Below, piece by piece: positions 53,352 through 61,968 of a DNA stretch of 64,000 bases. The translations under genes and the position numbers were made by a program. Under the pieces are notes generated by a model. That model searched no databases and was not told the origin of the DNA. It saw only the letters and a list, made by a program, of their open reading frames with translations. Source of the stretch: Pseudomonadota bacterium (GTDB lineage: Bacteria; Desulfobacterota; Binatia; Binatales; Binataceae); the NCBI GenBank assembly GCA_021325025.1, contig JAJPHZ010000016.1, positions 62,001 to 126,000 of the forward strand. Direction: 5' to 3'. Position 1 is the first letter of the stretch, and every line of letters begins with the position of its first letter.

Positions 53352-53558
53352 TTATGCGTGCGTCACGCCCCGGCTGGCTCTATTCGGTTGGGGCTTGCGG
53401 TATTGAAAGAGAGTTTGACACTGCGGGCAAATCCCCTCGGGTGCTTCGGCCCGTGCCCGCCTGATCAACTTGGTGTAGTGGACCCGGCCGTCGTTGCAGA
53501 TGTGAGCGGCGACGGGGAAATCGTATACAGTGCGAACCGCGGAGGTCTCTTGCGCCAT
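53352..53558 (-). CDS. small putative zinc-binding protein
   Basis: 68 codons, reading MAQETSAVRTVYDFPVAAHI, then CNDGRVHYTKLIRRARAE and ICPQCQTLF. Three Cys residues plus His near them could bind zinc. The sequence has the look of a real protein, but the ribosome site (GGGAG, 12 bases before) is far. The opposite strand has a frame of similar length whose protein is less ordered, so this strand is preferred. Confidence 0.4.
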   Translation of the reverse strand: MAQETSAVRTVYDFPVAAHICNDGRVHYTKLIRRARAEAPEGICPQCQTLFQYRKPQPNRASRGVTHA

Positions 53559-53768
53559 CTAACTCGGATGCTCCCTCATGCAAAAATTTCCTTCGTTTCG
53601 CGCGGCCGACAAACCGCGCACGTTTCAGACACTCGATCAAACATAATCTAATGCGCATGCAGGTCAATCGTTTTGGCCGCGCGTGCAAAAATTTTTTGCC
53701 GCTCTCCCAAAGCATCGGCAGCCGCCGGCACGCGTGCTAGGCTGTGCGCGCGGCGCTGCGCTCTTTCT

Positions 53769-55265
53769 ATGGCTCGCAGGATCAGAACTTTGCTGGTTGC
53801 CAACCGCGGTGAGATAGCCCTGCGCATCATCCGCACTGCGCGCGCATCGGGACTGCGAACCGTGGCGGTCTACTCGGAGGCGGATGCCGCGATGCCGCAT
53901 GCGGCGGCGGCTGACGAGGCGCGCCCGATCGGACCGGCCGAGGCGCTGCACAGCTACCTCAACGGTCCGGCGATTATCGAGGCGGCGCTGGCCTCGGGCG
54001 CCGACGCGATTCATCCCGGCTACGGATTCCTTTCCGAAAGCGCGCAGTTTGCGGCTGCGGTCACAAAGGCGGGGCTGACCTTCGTCGGGCCGCCGCCCGA
54101 GGTTCTCAGCGCCGCCGGTGACAAGGTGGGCGCGCGCCGACTGGCGCAGCGTGTGGGCGTGCCGGTGGTGCCCGGCACCGAGACCGCCGATTTGGCCACC
54201 GCACGCAGCTTCGCCGCGCTCAACGGCTACCCGATCATGATCAAGGCCGCGGCGGGCGGCGGCGGACGCGGCATTCGCGTCGTCTCCGATGAGTCCGAGC
54301 TGGGCGCCGCGCTTGACGCCGCGGCGCGCGAGGCGCAGGCGGCGTTCAAGGACGGCCGCCTGTTCCTGGAAAAATATCTGCCCGCGCCGCGCCACGTGGA
54401 AGTTCAGGTGCTGGGCGACGCCCGCGGACGCGTGATCACGCTGGGCGAGCGCGAATGCTCGATGCAGCGCCGTCATCAGAAGATCATCGAAGAATCGCCC
54501 TCGCCCGCGCTGACGCCCGCGCTGCGCGCCCGGATGGTGGAGGCAGCGGCGGCGCTGGCCTCGGCGGTCGGCTATCGCAACGCCGGCACGGTCGAATTTT
54601 TGGTCGACGGCGAAGGCTTCTACTTCCTGGAGATCAACGCGCGGCTGCAGGTCGAACATCCGATAACGGAGCTGCGTTTTGATTGCGACCTGGTGGCGAT
54701 GCAGTTGGGCCTGGCGGCCGGCGAATCGCTGAGCGAGCTGCCGCCGCCGCGCGGCCATGCGATCGAATGCCGCATTTACGCGGAGGACGCGAGCAAGGAT
54801 TTCCGCCCCGCCGCCGGACCCGTGCTGCATCTGCAACTGCCCGGGGGTCCTGGAATCAGGGTCGATACCTTTCTGACGCCCGGCATCGAGATCGGCACCC
54901 ATTACGATGGTCTGCTCGCCAAGCTCATCGCCTGGGGAAGCGACCGCGAGCAGGCGCGGCGCAGGGCGCTGGGTGCGCTCGACGAGTTCATGCTGACCGG
55001 GGTGCTGCATACCGCGTCCTTCCTGCGCGCCGTCGTGGCCAGCGAGCCGTTCGCGCGCGGCCAATTTTCCACTCGCTTCGTCAGCGAGTTCCTGCCCCAA
55101 TGGCGCCCGGCCGAAGAATCGATCAAGGCCGCCGCGCTGCTGGCCGCACGGGTGGCCCACGGCCGCCCGGTCAGCGCGAGCGCCGCCGACCGCGGCGCGG
55201 CCGATCGCCGCCCTCGCTCGCCGTGGGAGGCGCTGGGCGCCTTCAGGCTGGGTAACCGGTCATGA
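53769..55265 (+). CDS. acyl-CoA carboxylase biotin carboxylase subunit
   Basis: 498 aa. Biotin carboxylase of the ATP-grasp family: RTLLVANRGEIALRIIRTAR, GADAIHPGYGFLSESAQFA, the ATP loop KAAAGGGGRGIRVV and the active-site EINARLQVEHPITEL. It carboxylates the biotin of a carrier protein with bicarbonate and ATP. The next gene (4-bp overlap) encodes the carrier. No carboxyltransferase gene is in the window, so which acyl-CoA (acetyl, propionyl, geranyl or other) is carboxylated cannot be told. Start at the ATG giving MARRIRTLLVANRGE. Confidence 0.94.
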   Translation: MARRIRTLLVANRGEIALRIIRTARASGLRTVAVYSEADAAMPHAAAADEARPIGPAEALHSYLNGPAIIEAALASGADAIHPGYGFLSESAQFAAAVTKAGLTFVGPPPEVLSAAGDKVGARRLAQRVGVPVVPGTETADLATARSFAALNGYPIMIKAAAGGGGRGIRVVSDESELGAALDAAAREAQAAFKDGRLFLEKYLPAPRHVEVQVLGDARGRVITLGERECSMQRRHQKIIEESPSPALTPALRARMVEAAAALASAVGYRNAGTVEFLVDGEGFYFLEINARLQVEHPITELRFDCDLVAMQLGLAAGESLSELPPPRGHAIECRIYAEDASKDFRPAAGPVLHLQLPGGPGIRVDTFLTPGIEIGTHYDGLLAKLIAWGSDREQARRRALGALDEFMLTGVLHTASFLRAVVASEPFARGQFSTRFVSEFLPQWRPAEESIKAAALLAARVAHGRPVSASAADRGAADRRPRSPWEALGAFRLGNRS

Positions 55266-55777
55266 AGCTGCGCGAAACATCGAGTGGCCGGCAGTTTGAC
55301 GTCGAAGTCACAAGTGCAGGTCCGGTGCTCCAGGCACAGCTTGACCGCGCCGAGGCAAAGCTGCCTACGCAGCCGCTGGCCGACGGCGCTATCCTTATCG
55401 ATTGCGGCGGCAGGCGCGTGCGTGCGTTTGCCGCACGCCTCGGGCAGTCGATCGTGGTCAGCATCGGCCCGCAGCCATTTACATTTGTAGAGCTCAAAGC
55501 GGAACGCCGGGGCGCGCGCCACGGCCTGGCGACGCCGCTGGTGACTGCGCCGATGCCGGGCAAGGTGCTCAGTATCATGGTGGGCGAGGGCGATCAGGTC
55601 GCAGCCGGGCAGCCTCTGATTACCATGGAAGCGATGAAGATGGAGACCACGCTCAGTGCTGAGGGGCCGGCGCAGGTCAAGCGCATTGCGGTCAGCGCGG
55701 GTCAGATGGTGGAGGCGGGGGCGGTGCTGATGGAACTCAGCCCGCTTGATTCAACAAGGCCGCAATCCGATCGCTGA
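55262..55777 (+). CDS. biotin carboxyl carrier protein
   Basis: 171 aa. The biotinylation domain at the C-terminus, PLITMEAMKMETTLS, has the Met-Lys-Met target; the flanking strands APMPGKVLSIMVGEGDQVAAGQ and AQVKRIAVSAGQMVEAGAVLM complete the domain. The first 90 or so residues are a separate, unrecognised domain. The ATG overlaps the biotin carboxylase stop (ATGA), so the two are translated together. The 3' end overlaps the opposite-strand small gene by 41 bp. Confidence 0.92.
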   Translation: MKLRETSSGRQFDVEVTSAGPVLQAQLDRAEAKLPTQPLADGAILIDCGGRRVRAFAARLGQSIVVSIGPQPFTFVELKAERRGARHGLATPLVTAPMPGKVLSIMVGEGDQVAAGQPLITMEAMKMETTLSAEGPAQVKRIAVSAGQMVEAGAVLMELSPLDSTRPQSDR

Positions 55778-55967
55778 GCCCGGCCATCCACTGATCGAGG
55801 TCGTCGTCGCGCTCGACGACGATTTCCAGCTTACCGTTGGCAAGGATGCGCACGTGGCCCGGATGTTCGGGTCGCAGCGGGATCACTACCGCCTCGCGCG
55901 AGATGCCCAGCGGCTCGATGATTTCGAAGATGCGCTCGATTTCCTTGATGGTTACCGCCTTGAGCAA
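55737..55967 (-). CDS. small conserved-looking protein, function unknown
   Basis: 76 aa: TIKEIERIFEIIEPLGIS, then AVVIPLRPEHPGHVRILANG and DLDQWMAGLSDRIAALLNQAG. Compact alpha-beta composition and no low-complexity, so probably a real cytoplasmic protein. It converges on the biotin carrier gene and overlaps its end by 41 bp in the opposite direction, which is unusual and implies either a real overlap or a slightly late carrier stop. I do not know the family. Confidence 0.6.
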   Translation of the reverse strand: MLKAVTIKEIERIFEIIEPLGISREAVVIPLRPEHPGHVRILANGKLEIVVERDDDLDQWMAGLSDRIAALLNQAG

Positions 55968-56124
55968 GAGCGCCTCCTGGGGCGAGGCAATCCAAACGTG
56001 AACCGGTGCGCTTTACATCGAGTCCCATCAGGGTAAGCTTCCTAATCGGTAGCAGCGCGCCGCTTTGTGCCTTCGGCCTGAAACTTCAGTAGCAGAAAGC
56101 GCGCGCCGATCAAATGAGGCAGTC

Positions 56125-56328
56125 GTGTACGGCACCATAAAGAAGATCATCAAGGACAAGGGGTTCGGTTTCATTATTCCCGACGACGGCCTGGACGAAG
56201 TGTTCTTCCATCGCTCCAGGCTGTCGCCCAAGGTGCGCTTCGAAGACCTGCGCGAGGGTGACGAGGTTCAATTCGACGCGCGTCCGGGCGAAAAAGGGCG
56301 TCAGGCCTTCAACCTGCGCCTGCGTTAG
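56125..56328 (+). CDS. cold shock protein
   Basis: 67 aa OB-fold CSD: GTIKKIIKDKGFGFIIPD with the RNP1 motif in KGFGFI, then EVFFHRSRL (RNP2 near VFFH), and EGDEVQFDARPGEKGRQAFNL. It binds single-stranded RNA or DNA. Start: GTG with GAGG five bases upstream; a longer frame upstream is not supported. It lies between the biotin carrier region and moaB and is not obviously cold-regulated. Confidence 0.93.
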   Translation: MYGTIKKIIKDKGFGFIIPDDGLDEVFFHRSRLSPKVRFEDLREGDEVQFDARPGEKGRQAFNLRLR

Positions 56329-56389
56329 AGGGCGGCCTGGCGCCTGCCGAGCCTCGTCTGGAGGGGCGCGCGTGTTATAATCCGTGGCG

Positions 56390-56890
56390 ATGTCGGTCCA
56401 CGAGCACAAGCATCGGCCCGGCCGGCCGCTTAGGATCGGCGTGATCACGGTCAGCGACAGCCGCACCGAGGCGACCGATAGCAGCGGCAAGCTGATCCGC
56501 GACTTGCTCGCCGGCGCCGGCCACGAAGTGGCTTACTACGAGGTGATGCCCGACGAGCCGCGGCGAATCACCGACGCCGTCACCGCGCATCGCGCGGCGC
56601 TGGACGCGATCGTGATCAACGGCGGTACCGGCATCAGCCCGCGCGATCAGACCTATGAAGCGGTAAAGGGCCTGCTCGACAAGGAACTGGACGGCTTCGG
56701 CGAGTTGTTCCGGATGCTATCCTACCAGGAGATTGGATCGGCGGCGTTTTTGAGCCGCGCCACCGCCGGCGTCAGCGCCGGCAAGATCCTGGTGTCGTTG
56801 CCCGGCTCGCCCAACGCCTGCCGGCTCGGAATGGAAAAGCTGTTGCTGCCGGAGCTGGGACACATGGCCAATCTGCTGGGACTGGTATGA
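56390..56890 (+). CDS. moaB: molybdenum cofactor biosynthesis protein MoaB
   Basis: 166 aa of the MogA/MoaB fold, which adenylates molybdopterin before metal insertion. Motifs: RIGVITVSDSRTEATDSSG, DAIVINGGTGISPRDQTYEA and LSRATAGVSAGKILVSLPGSPNACR. The last motif's SPNA and the length place it nearer MoaB than MogA. The ATG is chosen over a GTG two codons earlier. Its stop overlaps the moaD-moaE fusion start (ATGA), so they are coupled. Confidence 0.93.
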   Translation: MSVHEHKHRPGRPLRIGVITVSDSRTEATDSSGKLIRDLLAGAGHEVAYYEVMPDEPRRITDAVTAHRAALDAIVINGGTGISPRDQTYEAVKGLLDKELDGFGELFRMLSYQEIGSAAFLSRATAGVSAGKILVSLPGSPNACRLGMEKLLLPELGHMANLLGLV

Positions 56891-57591
56891 CACTGCGGCT
56901 TAAGCTGTTTGCCTCGCTGCGCGAGCGCGCCGGGGCCTCCGATCTCGACCGCGAATTTGCGCCGGGCGTTTCGGTGGGCGAGGTGTGGCGCGCGCTGACG
57001 CGCGAGTTTCCTGCGCTGCTCGGTCAGGACGAGGCGCTGTCCTTCGCCGTCAACCGCGAATACGTCAAGCCGGACTTTCGTCCATGCGACGGCGACGAGG
57101 TGGCCTTTATCCCGCCGGTCAGTGGCGGCGCTGGCGGCGCGCTGGGCCCGATTCGCATCGTGCGCTCGCGCATCGATGTGGCCGCGCTGGAAGCGGCGGT
57201 GGCCGACCCGGGCGCGGGCGCGATCGCGACCTTTGTCGGCACGACGCGCAACGAAAACTCCGGCCGCCGGGTGCTGCGGCTGGAGTACGAGGCATACGAG
57301 CCGATGGCGTTGAGCGAGATGCGCAAGCTGGCCGAAGAGGCGGCGCGCCGATGGCGCATCACGCGCGCCGCCGTCACTCATCGCATCGGCGTGGTGGAGG
57401 TCGGCGAGGCGTCGGTGGCAATCGCGGTTTCGGCGCCGCATCGGGCCGAGGCGTTTGCCGCCTGCCGCTTCCTGATCGATCGCATCAAGGAAATCGTGCC
57501 GATCTGGAAAAAAGAGCATTTCGAGGGCGGCGAGATTTGGGTCGGCTGCCAGACCTCGCATCCGCCCCATGTCCATCAGGCCGATCACTAG
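56887..57591 (+). CDS. MoaD-MoaE fusion protein (molybdopterin synthase, MoaX-like)
   Basis: 234 aa. The first 84 residues are a ubiquitin-like MoaD: LRLKLFASLRERAG ... PPVSGGAGG, whose C-terminal Gly-Gly would carry the thiocarboxylate. The rest is MoaE: IRIVRSRIDVAALEAAVAD, GAIATFVGTTRNENSGRRVL, the LEYEAYEPMA stretch, AVTHRIGVVEVGEASVAIAV and IKEIVPIWKKEHFEGGEIWVG, containing the catalytic Lys region. In mycobacteria the corresponding fusion MoaX is split after the Gly-Gly so that MoaD is freed; here the Gly pair at residues 80-81 is followed by a short linker, where such a cut could occur. Confidence 0.9.
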   Translation: MTLRLKLFASLRERAGASDLDREFAPGVSVGEVWRALTREFPALLGQDEALSFAVNREYVKPDFRPCDGDEVAFIPPVSGGAGGALGPIRIVRSRIDVAALEAAVADPGAGAIATFVGTTRNENSGRRVLRLEYEAYEPMALSEMRKLAEEAARRWRITRAAVTHRIGVVEVGEASVAIAVSAPHRAEAFAACRFLIDRIKEIVPIWKKEHFEGGEIWVGCQTSHPPHVHQADH

Positions 57592-57659
57592 AGGTGCACC
57601 ACTCGTTTGGCAGGGAGAACCGGCTGCGGCTTCGACAATCAGGTACTGGGTGAGGGGCG

Positions 57660-58601
57660 ATGCAATCAGGCGACATGACGGCGATTGAAAAGGTGGTGTT
57701 GGCACAACCGCGCGGCTTTTGCGCCGGGGTTGAGCGCGCGGTGGAGGCGGTGCGCAACGCGCTGAAGGCTTACGGGCCGCCGCTTTACGTCCGCCATCAG
57801 ATTGTCCACAACCGCTTCGTGCTGGAGGCGCTGGAAGCCGAGGGTGCGATCTTCGTGGAAAACCTCGACCACATCCCCAACGGCCAGCGGGTCATCTTCA
57901 GCGCCCACGGCGTGGCGCCCAGCGAATGGGACCGGGCGCGCGAACGCGATCTGCGCGTGATTGATGCCACTTGCCCGCTGGTCACCAAGGTCCATCTGGA
58001 GGTCCGCCGCTATGCCGACGAGGGGCGCACCGTGATCCTGGTCGGACATGCGGGTCATGAGGAAGTCAACGGCACGCTGGGCGTGGCGCCGGGCAAGGTG
58101 ATACTGGTGGGAACCGTGGAGGAAGCGCTGTCGGTGGAGATTGCCGATCCGACCCGGGTCGCGGCGGTCACCCAGACCACGCTGAGTGTGGACGATACGC
58201 GCGAGATAATGGACGCGCTCAAGAGCCGCTTCCCGCACATGACCACACCCAAGACCGACGACATCTGCTACGCCACCCAGAACCGGCAGAACGCGGTCAA
58301 GGAACTGGTAGGCGCCACCGACGCGATTTTGGTGGTCGGCTCCAAGCAAAGTTCCAACGCCAACCGCCTGGTCGAGGTGGCCCGCATGCGCGGCGCGCGC
58401 GCCTACCTGGTCGATTCGCTCAAGGACGTGACTGCGTCGATGCTGGAGGGAGTCCGCTCGCTGGGCCTGACCGCCAGTGCGTCGTCGCCCGAATGGCTGG
58501 TCGAAGAGATCATCGGTGCGTTCGCCGAGCGCGGTGCCAAGGTGGAGCTGGTCAGCGTCGCCACCGAGCGCGTCCACTTCGCGCTGCCGATGGCGGACTA
58601 G
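57660..58601 (+). CDS. ispH: 4-hydroxy-3-methylbut-2-enyl diphosphate reductase IspH
   Basis: 313 aa, last enzyme of the MEP isoprenoid pathway. The three cluster Cys residues are in AQPRGFCAGVERAV, DATCPLVTKVHLE and DDICYATQNRQNAV; SKQSSNANRLVE and ASSPEWLVEEII are also conserved. The 4Fe-4S cluster binds the substrate. Two ATGs 5 codons apart are possible; I keep the upstream one, though its ribosome site (GAGGGG) is close. Not linked to other isoprenoid genes here. Confidence 0.95.
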   Translation: MQSGDMTAIEKVVLAQPRGFCAGVERAVEAVRNALKAYGPPLYVRHQIVHNRFVLEALEAEGAIFVENLDHIPNGQRVIFSAHGVAPSEWDRARERDLRVIDATCPLVTKVHLEVRRYADEGRTVILVGHAGHEEVNGTLGVAPGKVILVGTVEEALSVEIADPTRVAAVTQTTLSVDDTREIMDALKSRFPHMTTPKTDDICYATQNRQNAVKELVGATDAILVVGSKQSSNANRLVEVARMRGARAYLVDSLKDVTASMLEGVRSLGLTASASSPEWLVEEIIGAFAERGAKVELVSVATERVHFALPMAD

Positions 58602-58680
58602 AGGATGCGGATTTCGCACACCGCCCGGTACTCAGGCGCGGACCGCGAAAAATGCCTGCTGGACAGGTCTGGAGGCGCGC

Positions 58681-59469
58681 ATGAGACGGTTGGCGTTTGC
58701 GATGGTCATCCTGGGGGTGCTGACAGCGAAGGCGGCGATGGCGCAGATGCCGAGCATCGATACCGCTAAAGTCCTCGACCTGACCCATACCCTGGACAAA
58801 AGCACGATCTATTGGCCGACCGAAAGCGGCTTCAAGTTCCATTACGAACATTACGGGATGGCGCCGGGCGGGTACTTTTACGCTTCGGGTTATTTCGACA
58901 GCCCCGAGCATGGCGGAACCCACATGGATGCGCCGCTGCATTTCAACCGCGACGGCGAACCGGTCAACCAGGTCCCGCTAAGCCATATGATCGGGCCCGC
59001 CGCGGTGATCGATTTCGCGGCGCGCGCCGCCCGGGATCCTGACGCGACCTTGTCGGTGGCAGACATTCAGAATTACGAAGCCGCCTACGGCCGGATTCCC
59101 GACGGCGCGATCGTGGTGGCGCGCTCGGGATGGGGCCGATTCTGGCCCGATCGCAAACGCTACTTGGGCACCGACAAGCCGGGTGACGTTGCAGGATTGC
59201 GCTTTCCGGGCTTTTCGCCCGAAGCGGTAAGCTTCCTGCTCAAGCATCGCAACGTCGTTGCGATCGCGATCGATACGGCCAGCATCGACCCCGGCGTCAG
59301 CAAAGACTTCCCCGTCCATCGGCTGTGGTTGGGCGCCAATCGGCCCGGCTTTGAGAATGTGGCCAACGCCGAAAAACTGCCGCCGGCCGGGGCGATCGTC
59401 TTTTGTGCGCCGATGAAGATCGGCGGCGGCACCGGCGCGCCAGCGCGGATTTTCGCCTTGCTGCCGTGA
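58681..59469 (+). CDS. cyclase family protein, exported
   Basis: 262 aa of the cyclase (kynurenine formamidase-like) family. The metal motif HGGTHMDAPLH is at residues 77-87, DLTHTLDKSTIYWP precedes it, and HRLWLGANRPGFENVANAEKLP follows. An N-terminal signal peptide (MRRLAFAMVILGVLTAKAAMAQ) sends it to the periplasm. Family members hydrolyse N-formyl or other amide bonds. An upstream open frame runs into ispH but is not used. No other cue to substrate. Confidence 0.88.
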   Translation: MRRLAFAMVILGVLTAKAAMAQMPSIDTAKVLDLTHTLDKSTIYWPTESGFKFHYEHYGMAPGGYFYASGYFDSPEHGGTHMDAPLHFNRDGEPVNQVPLSHMIGPAAVIDFAARAARDPDATLSVADIQNYEAAYGRIPDGAIVVARSGWGRFWPDRKRYLGTDKPGDVAGLRFPGFSPEAVSFLLKHRNVVAIAIDTASIDPGVSKDFPVHRLWLGANRPGFENVANAEKLPPAGAIVFCAPMKIGGGTGAPARIFALLP

Positions 59470-59668
59470 TGATTTCTTAATCGTCGCGGCGTTTCCTTTT
59501 TGGTAATGTTCTCAATCTGAAAGTCGCCTGATGTGTGTTCCGCAACACGGCAGTCTGCTAGCCTTTATTCAGGCAGCCGATGGTGATTCGCGGAGCAGGT
59601 TTCAACGCCGGATCGAATCGACCGGGCGGCTTGGAGAAGTTTCGCAGCTTGGGAGGGAGAAAGATTCT

Positions 59669-60013
59669 ATGCCGCGGTTAATCGGGGCGAGTATTGGCAT
59701 CCTGGTGTTGGCAATGACTTTGACCGCCTGCAGTGGGCAACCGCTCAGCACCCGCGAGAAAGGAACCTTGGGCGGCGGCGTGCTGGGGGCCGGAACCGGC
59801 GCCATCATCGGCGCCGCCGTCGGTCATCCCGCCGCGGGCGCCGCGATTGGCGGTGCGATGGGCGCGGTGGGTGGTTATGCGGTAGGCAACGCGATGCAAA
59901 ATCAGGAAGTCCAACAGCAACAGACCCAAAGCCAGATGGAGCAGCAGCAGCGCGAGATCGAGCGCCAGCGGCGCGAACTGGAGCAGTTGAGGCAGCAGCA
60001 ACAAACCGAGTAG
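59669..60013 (+). CDS. glycine-zipper lipoprotein
   Basis: 114 aa. A lipoprotein signal peptide (MPRLIGASIGILVLAMTLTAC; lipobox LTAC) is followed by a Gly-zipper segment GTLGGGVLGAGTGAIIGAAVGH and GAAIGGAMGAVGGYAVGNAM, which resembles OmpA-like or YMGG-domain proteins, and a Gln-rich C-terminal helix (EVQQQQTQSQMEQQQRE). Outer-membrane association is likely. The ATG has GGGAGGGAGA eight bases upstream. Stress and envelope roles are usual for this group. Confidence 0.85.
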   Translation: MPRLIGASIGILVLAMTLTACSGQPLSTREKGTLGGGVLGAGTGAIIGAAVGHPAAGAAIGGAMGAVGGYAVGNAMQNQEVQQQQTQSQMEQQQREIERQRRELEQLRQQQQTE

Positions 60014-60053
60014 CATCGCCAGAACCGCCGGGTCCCGGCAATCCCGGAGTTTT

Positions 60054-60081
60054 CCTGACCGGCGTTCGCGCGCCGGTCAGG
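60054..60081 (+). terminator. strong hairpin after the lipoprotein gene
   Basis: CCTGACCGGCG pairs perfectly with CGCCGGTCAGG across a six-base loop (TTCGCG), 11 bp of stem 40 bp after the stop. No T-run follows, so its ending role is probable but not certain. It lies between the lipoprotein gene and the promoter of the next operon, where a boundary is expected. Confidence 0.5.
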
Positions 60082-60128
60082 CCGGCCGTCCCAGTCCCCC
60101 TCCCGTGGCGGCGTTCAGCCGCATGCCA

Positions 60129-60158
60129 TTGACAGAACGCTCCGGCTAATCCTACAAG
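60129..60158 (+). promoter_or_regulatory. promoter candidate for the BrxD-like operon
   Basis: TTGACA is followed after 18 bp by TACAAG (4 of 6 to TATAAT) and by the GTG start 60 bp downstream. It is the only clear sigma-70-like hexamer pair in this gap and lies after a strong hairpin. Untested. Confidence 0.4.
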
Positions 60159-60217
60159 CTCTTATTGGTCTTGCGCCGCTTTTCAACGCTCAGGCCGCAA
60201 GATTGAGGGGGACGCTG

Positions 60218-60991
60218 GTGAGTTTCGAGCAGGGATTTGCCGATGTCGAACGGGCTGCCGCAGCCGCGGAGCGGGCCGCCAAGTCGCTGGCAGCGGTGGC
60301 CAAGGCGTTGGTGCGCGCCGCGCAGGAGGGCAACATCGGCGCGATTGACCGCAATGCGCAAAAACTAAACGACGCTGCCCAGGCAGTGGCGCAGGAGACT
60401 CTTAATGCTCGCTCCGCCTGGCCCTTCTCGGCATCAGCCGAGGAGCAGTTTCTCCAGAATGATTACACCGCCGAGTTGCTTGCCGCCGCCCAAGCGGTGG
60501 GGCTCAAGATGCAGTCGCGCGACGGCCTGCTGCTGTCTTATCCTTTTATAATTCGCATCCTGCCGGCGGAACGCGCGGTGCGGATCAACAAGACCAGGTT
60601 TCCGGGATTGCGTCCCAGCCGGCTGGTGGCGAAACTCAAAGCCGACCAGGACCGTAAATCGCGCGCCACGGTCGAACCGTTTCTGGAAGCGTTGTACGCG
60701 GCCTATCAATTGGTTGCGGGCCGGCACGACAAGGGCGCCAGCGTACCGCTGGCCAGAATTTATCGGGCCTTCACGCTCCTGCCGGGCACCGCGTCGGACT
60801 ACACGCGCGACGACTTCGCGCGCGACCTCTTTTCGCTCGATCGCAGCGGCGTGACTCACACCCGCTCCGGCGCTTGCCTGTCGTTGCCGGCCAGCACCGG
60901 CACCAAGGCGCCGGCCAGCACTTTCGTGTGCGTCGCTCCCGACGGCCAAGTGGTAACCTATTACGCAATCAGGTTTACGGAAGGTGCGTGA
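60218..60991 (+). CDS. unrecognised protein, first gene of the BrxD-like operon
   Basis: 257 aa starting at GTG with GAGGGGG six bases upstream. Residues 1-60 are Ala-rich coiled-coil (FEQGFADVERAAAAAERAAK ...), then a middle domain containing LLLSYPFIIRILPAERAVRI, RPSRLVAKLKADQDRKSR and FLEALYAAYQLVAGRHDKG, and a C-terminal part with GACLSLPASTGTKAPASTF. I recognise no family. The basic middle domain could bind nucleic acid. Its stop overlaps the next start by one base (TGATG), so the three genes are one transcript. Confidence 0.72.
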   Translation: MSFEQGFADVERAAAAAERAAKSLAAVAKALVRAAQEGNIGAIDRNAQKLNDAAQAVAQETLNARSAWPFSASAEEQFLQNDYTAELLAAAQAVGLKMQSRDGLLLSYPFIIRILPAERAVRINKTRFPGLRPSRLVAKLKADQDRKSRATVEPFLEALYAAYQLVAGRHDKGASVPLARIYRAFTLLPGTASDYTRDDFARDLFSLDRSGVTHTRSGACLSLPASTGTKAPASTFVCVAPDGQVVTYYAIRFTEGA

Positions 60992-61962
60992 TGATGCCGA
61001 CCATGGCGGTGGATGAATGGTTCGGCGTGATGCGCCGCGAGTACCTGGAGTCGTTCGTGCGCGAGGGCGGCGCGTCGATCAAATTCTGTGTGCCGCTGTG
61101 CGAAACGCTGCGCGAAACGCTGCGCGCGGGGATGCGCCGCGAGGCGCAGGCCCTGGGTTATCTGTGGGCGGAAGTGGATGCCGCGCAAACCCGCGTGCAG
61201 CTTCCCGATCAGATCTTCTTTCGTATCGCAGCGCAGATCGATTGGACCGCGCTGGGGCGCGGCGTGCTGTTCGATCTCTGCCGGCGCGACAATTTCGAGC
61301 CGCCCGCATGGTCGGCGCAGCCGTTCTATCAGGCGGTCGCCGAACGCAACAGCATCGATGCCGACGCGGTGCTGAAGCTGTTGCGCAAGAGGCTGACCGA
61401 CCACGTGCTGCGCGGTGCGGAGCTGGCGCGCGATTTCCGCGTGGCGATGTTCACGATGTGCCACGCGTTGCTGACCGGCGCACCCGACAGCGCGCAGACC
61501 ATCGCCGCCTTGACCGATTGGCTGACGGGCGCGGCCCGCAACATCGGTGCGGTCAAAGACTACGGCATCTTCAATCGCATCGCGCGCAACAATGCGCGCC
61601 ATTTCGTCGAGTCGCTGTTCCGATGGGTGCGCATCGCGGGCTATCCGGGAACCATCGTGCTGATCGACATCGCGCGCCTGGCGGTGGCTAAGAATCCCCG
61701 CGACGACCGCCATTACTACACCACCGCGGCGCTGCTTGACGCCTACGAGGTGCTGCGCGAGTTCGTCGACGCCACCGATCGGCTGGCGGGATGTATGATC
61801 GTGGTCGCGCCCGACGCGTCGTTTCTGGACGAGGACGTGTGGGGACGCGGGATGGCCCGCTACCAGGCGCTGCAGTTCCGCATCTATGATGAGGTGCATG
61901 ATCAGCACCGCGTCAATCCGATGGGCTCGCTGGTGCGCCTGGCGCACAGTGCGGAGAGTTAA
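60991..61962 (+). CDS. BrxC/BrxD-like protein without a Walker A motif
   Basis: 323 aa. It resembles the companion of BrxD-type (DUF2791) ATPases: SIKFCVPLCETLRETLRAG, AEVDAAQTRVQLPDQIFFRI, AAQIDWTALGRGVLFDLC and the C-terminal LQFRIYDEVHDQHRVNPMG. The normal P-loop GxxGxGKS is not visible, so it is probably a non-hydrolysing partner, as paired AAA-like proteins often are. It overlaps the first gene by one base and precedes brxD by 6 bp. Confident in the pairing, moderate on the family name. Confidence 0.68.
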   Translation: MMPTMAVDEWFGVMRREYLESFVREGGASIKFCVPLCETLRETLRAGMRREAQALGYLWAEVDAAQTRVQLPDQIFFRIAAQIDWTALGRGVLFDLCRRDNFEPPAWSAQPFYQAVAERNSIDADAVLKLLRKRLTDHVLRGAELARDFRVAMFTMCHALLTGAPDSAQTIAALTDWLTGAARNIGAVKDYGIFNRIARNNARHFVESLFRWVRIAGYPGTIVLIDIARLAVAKNPRDDRHYYTTAALLDAYEVLREFVDATDRLAGCMIVVAPDASFLDEDVWGRGMARYQALQFRIYDEVHDQHRVNPMGSLVRLAHSAES

Positions 61963-61968
61963 GGCGCG

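Noticed and set aside
53346..53651. Plus-strand 101-codon frame opposite the small zinc-binding candidate
   Set aside because: Its sequence is disordered, with no ribosome site; the minus-strand frame has a more protein-like composition and a Cys pattern.
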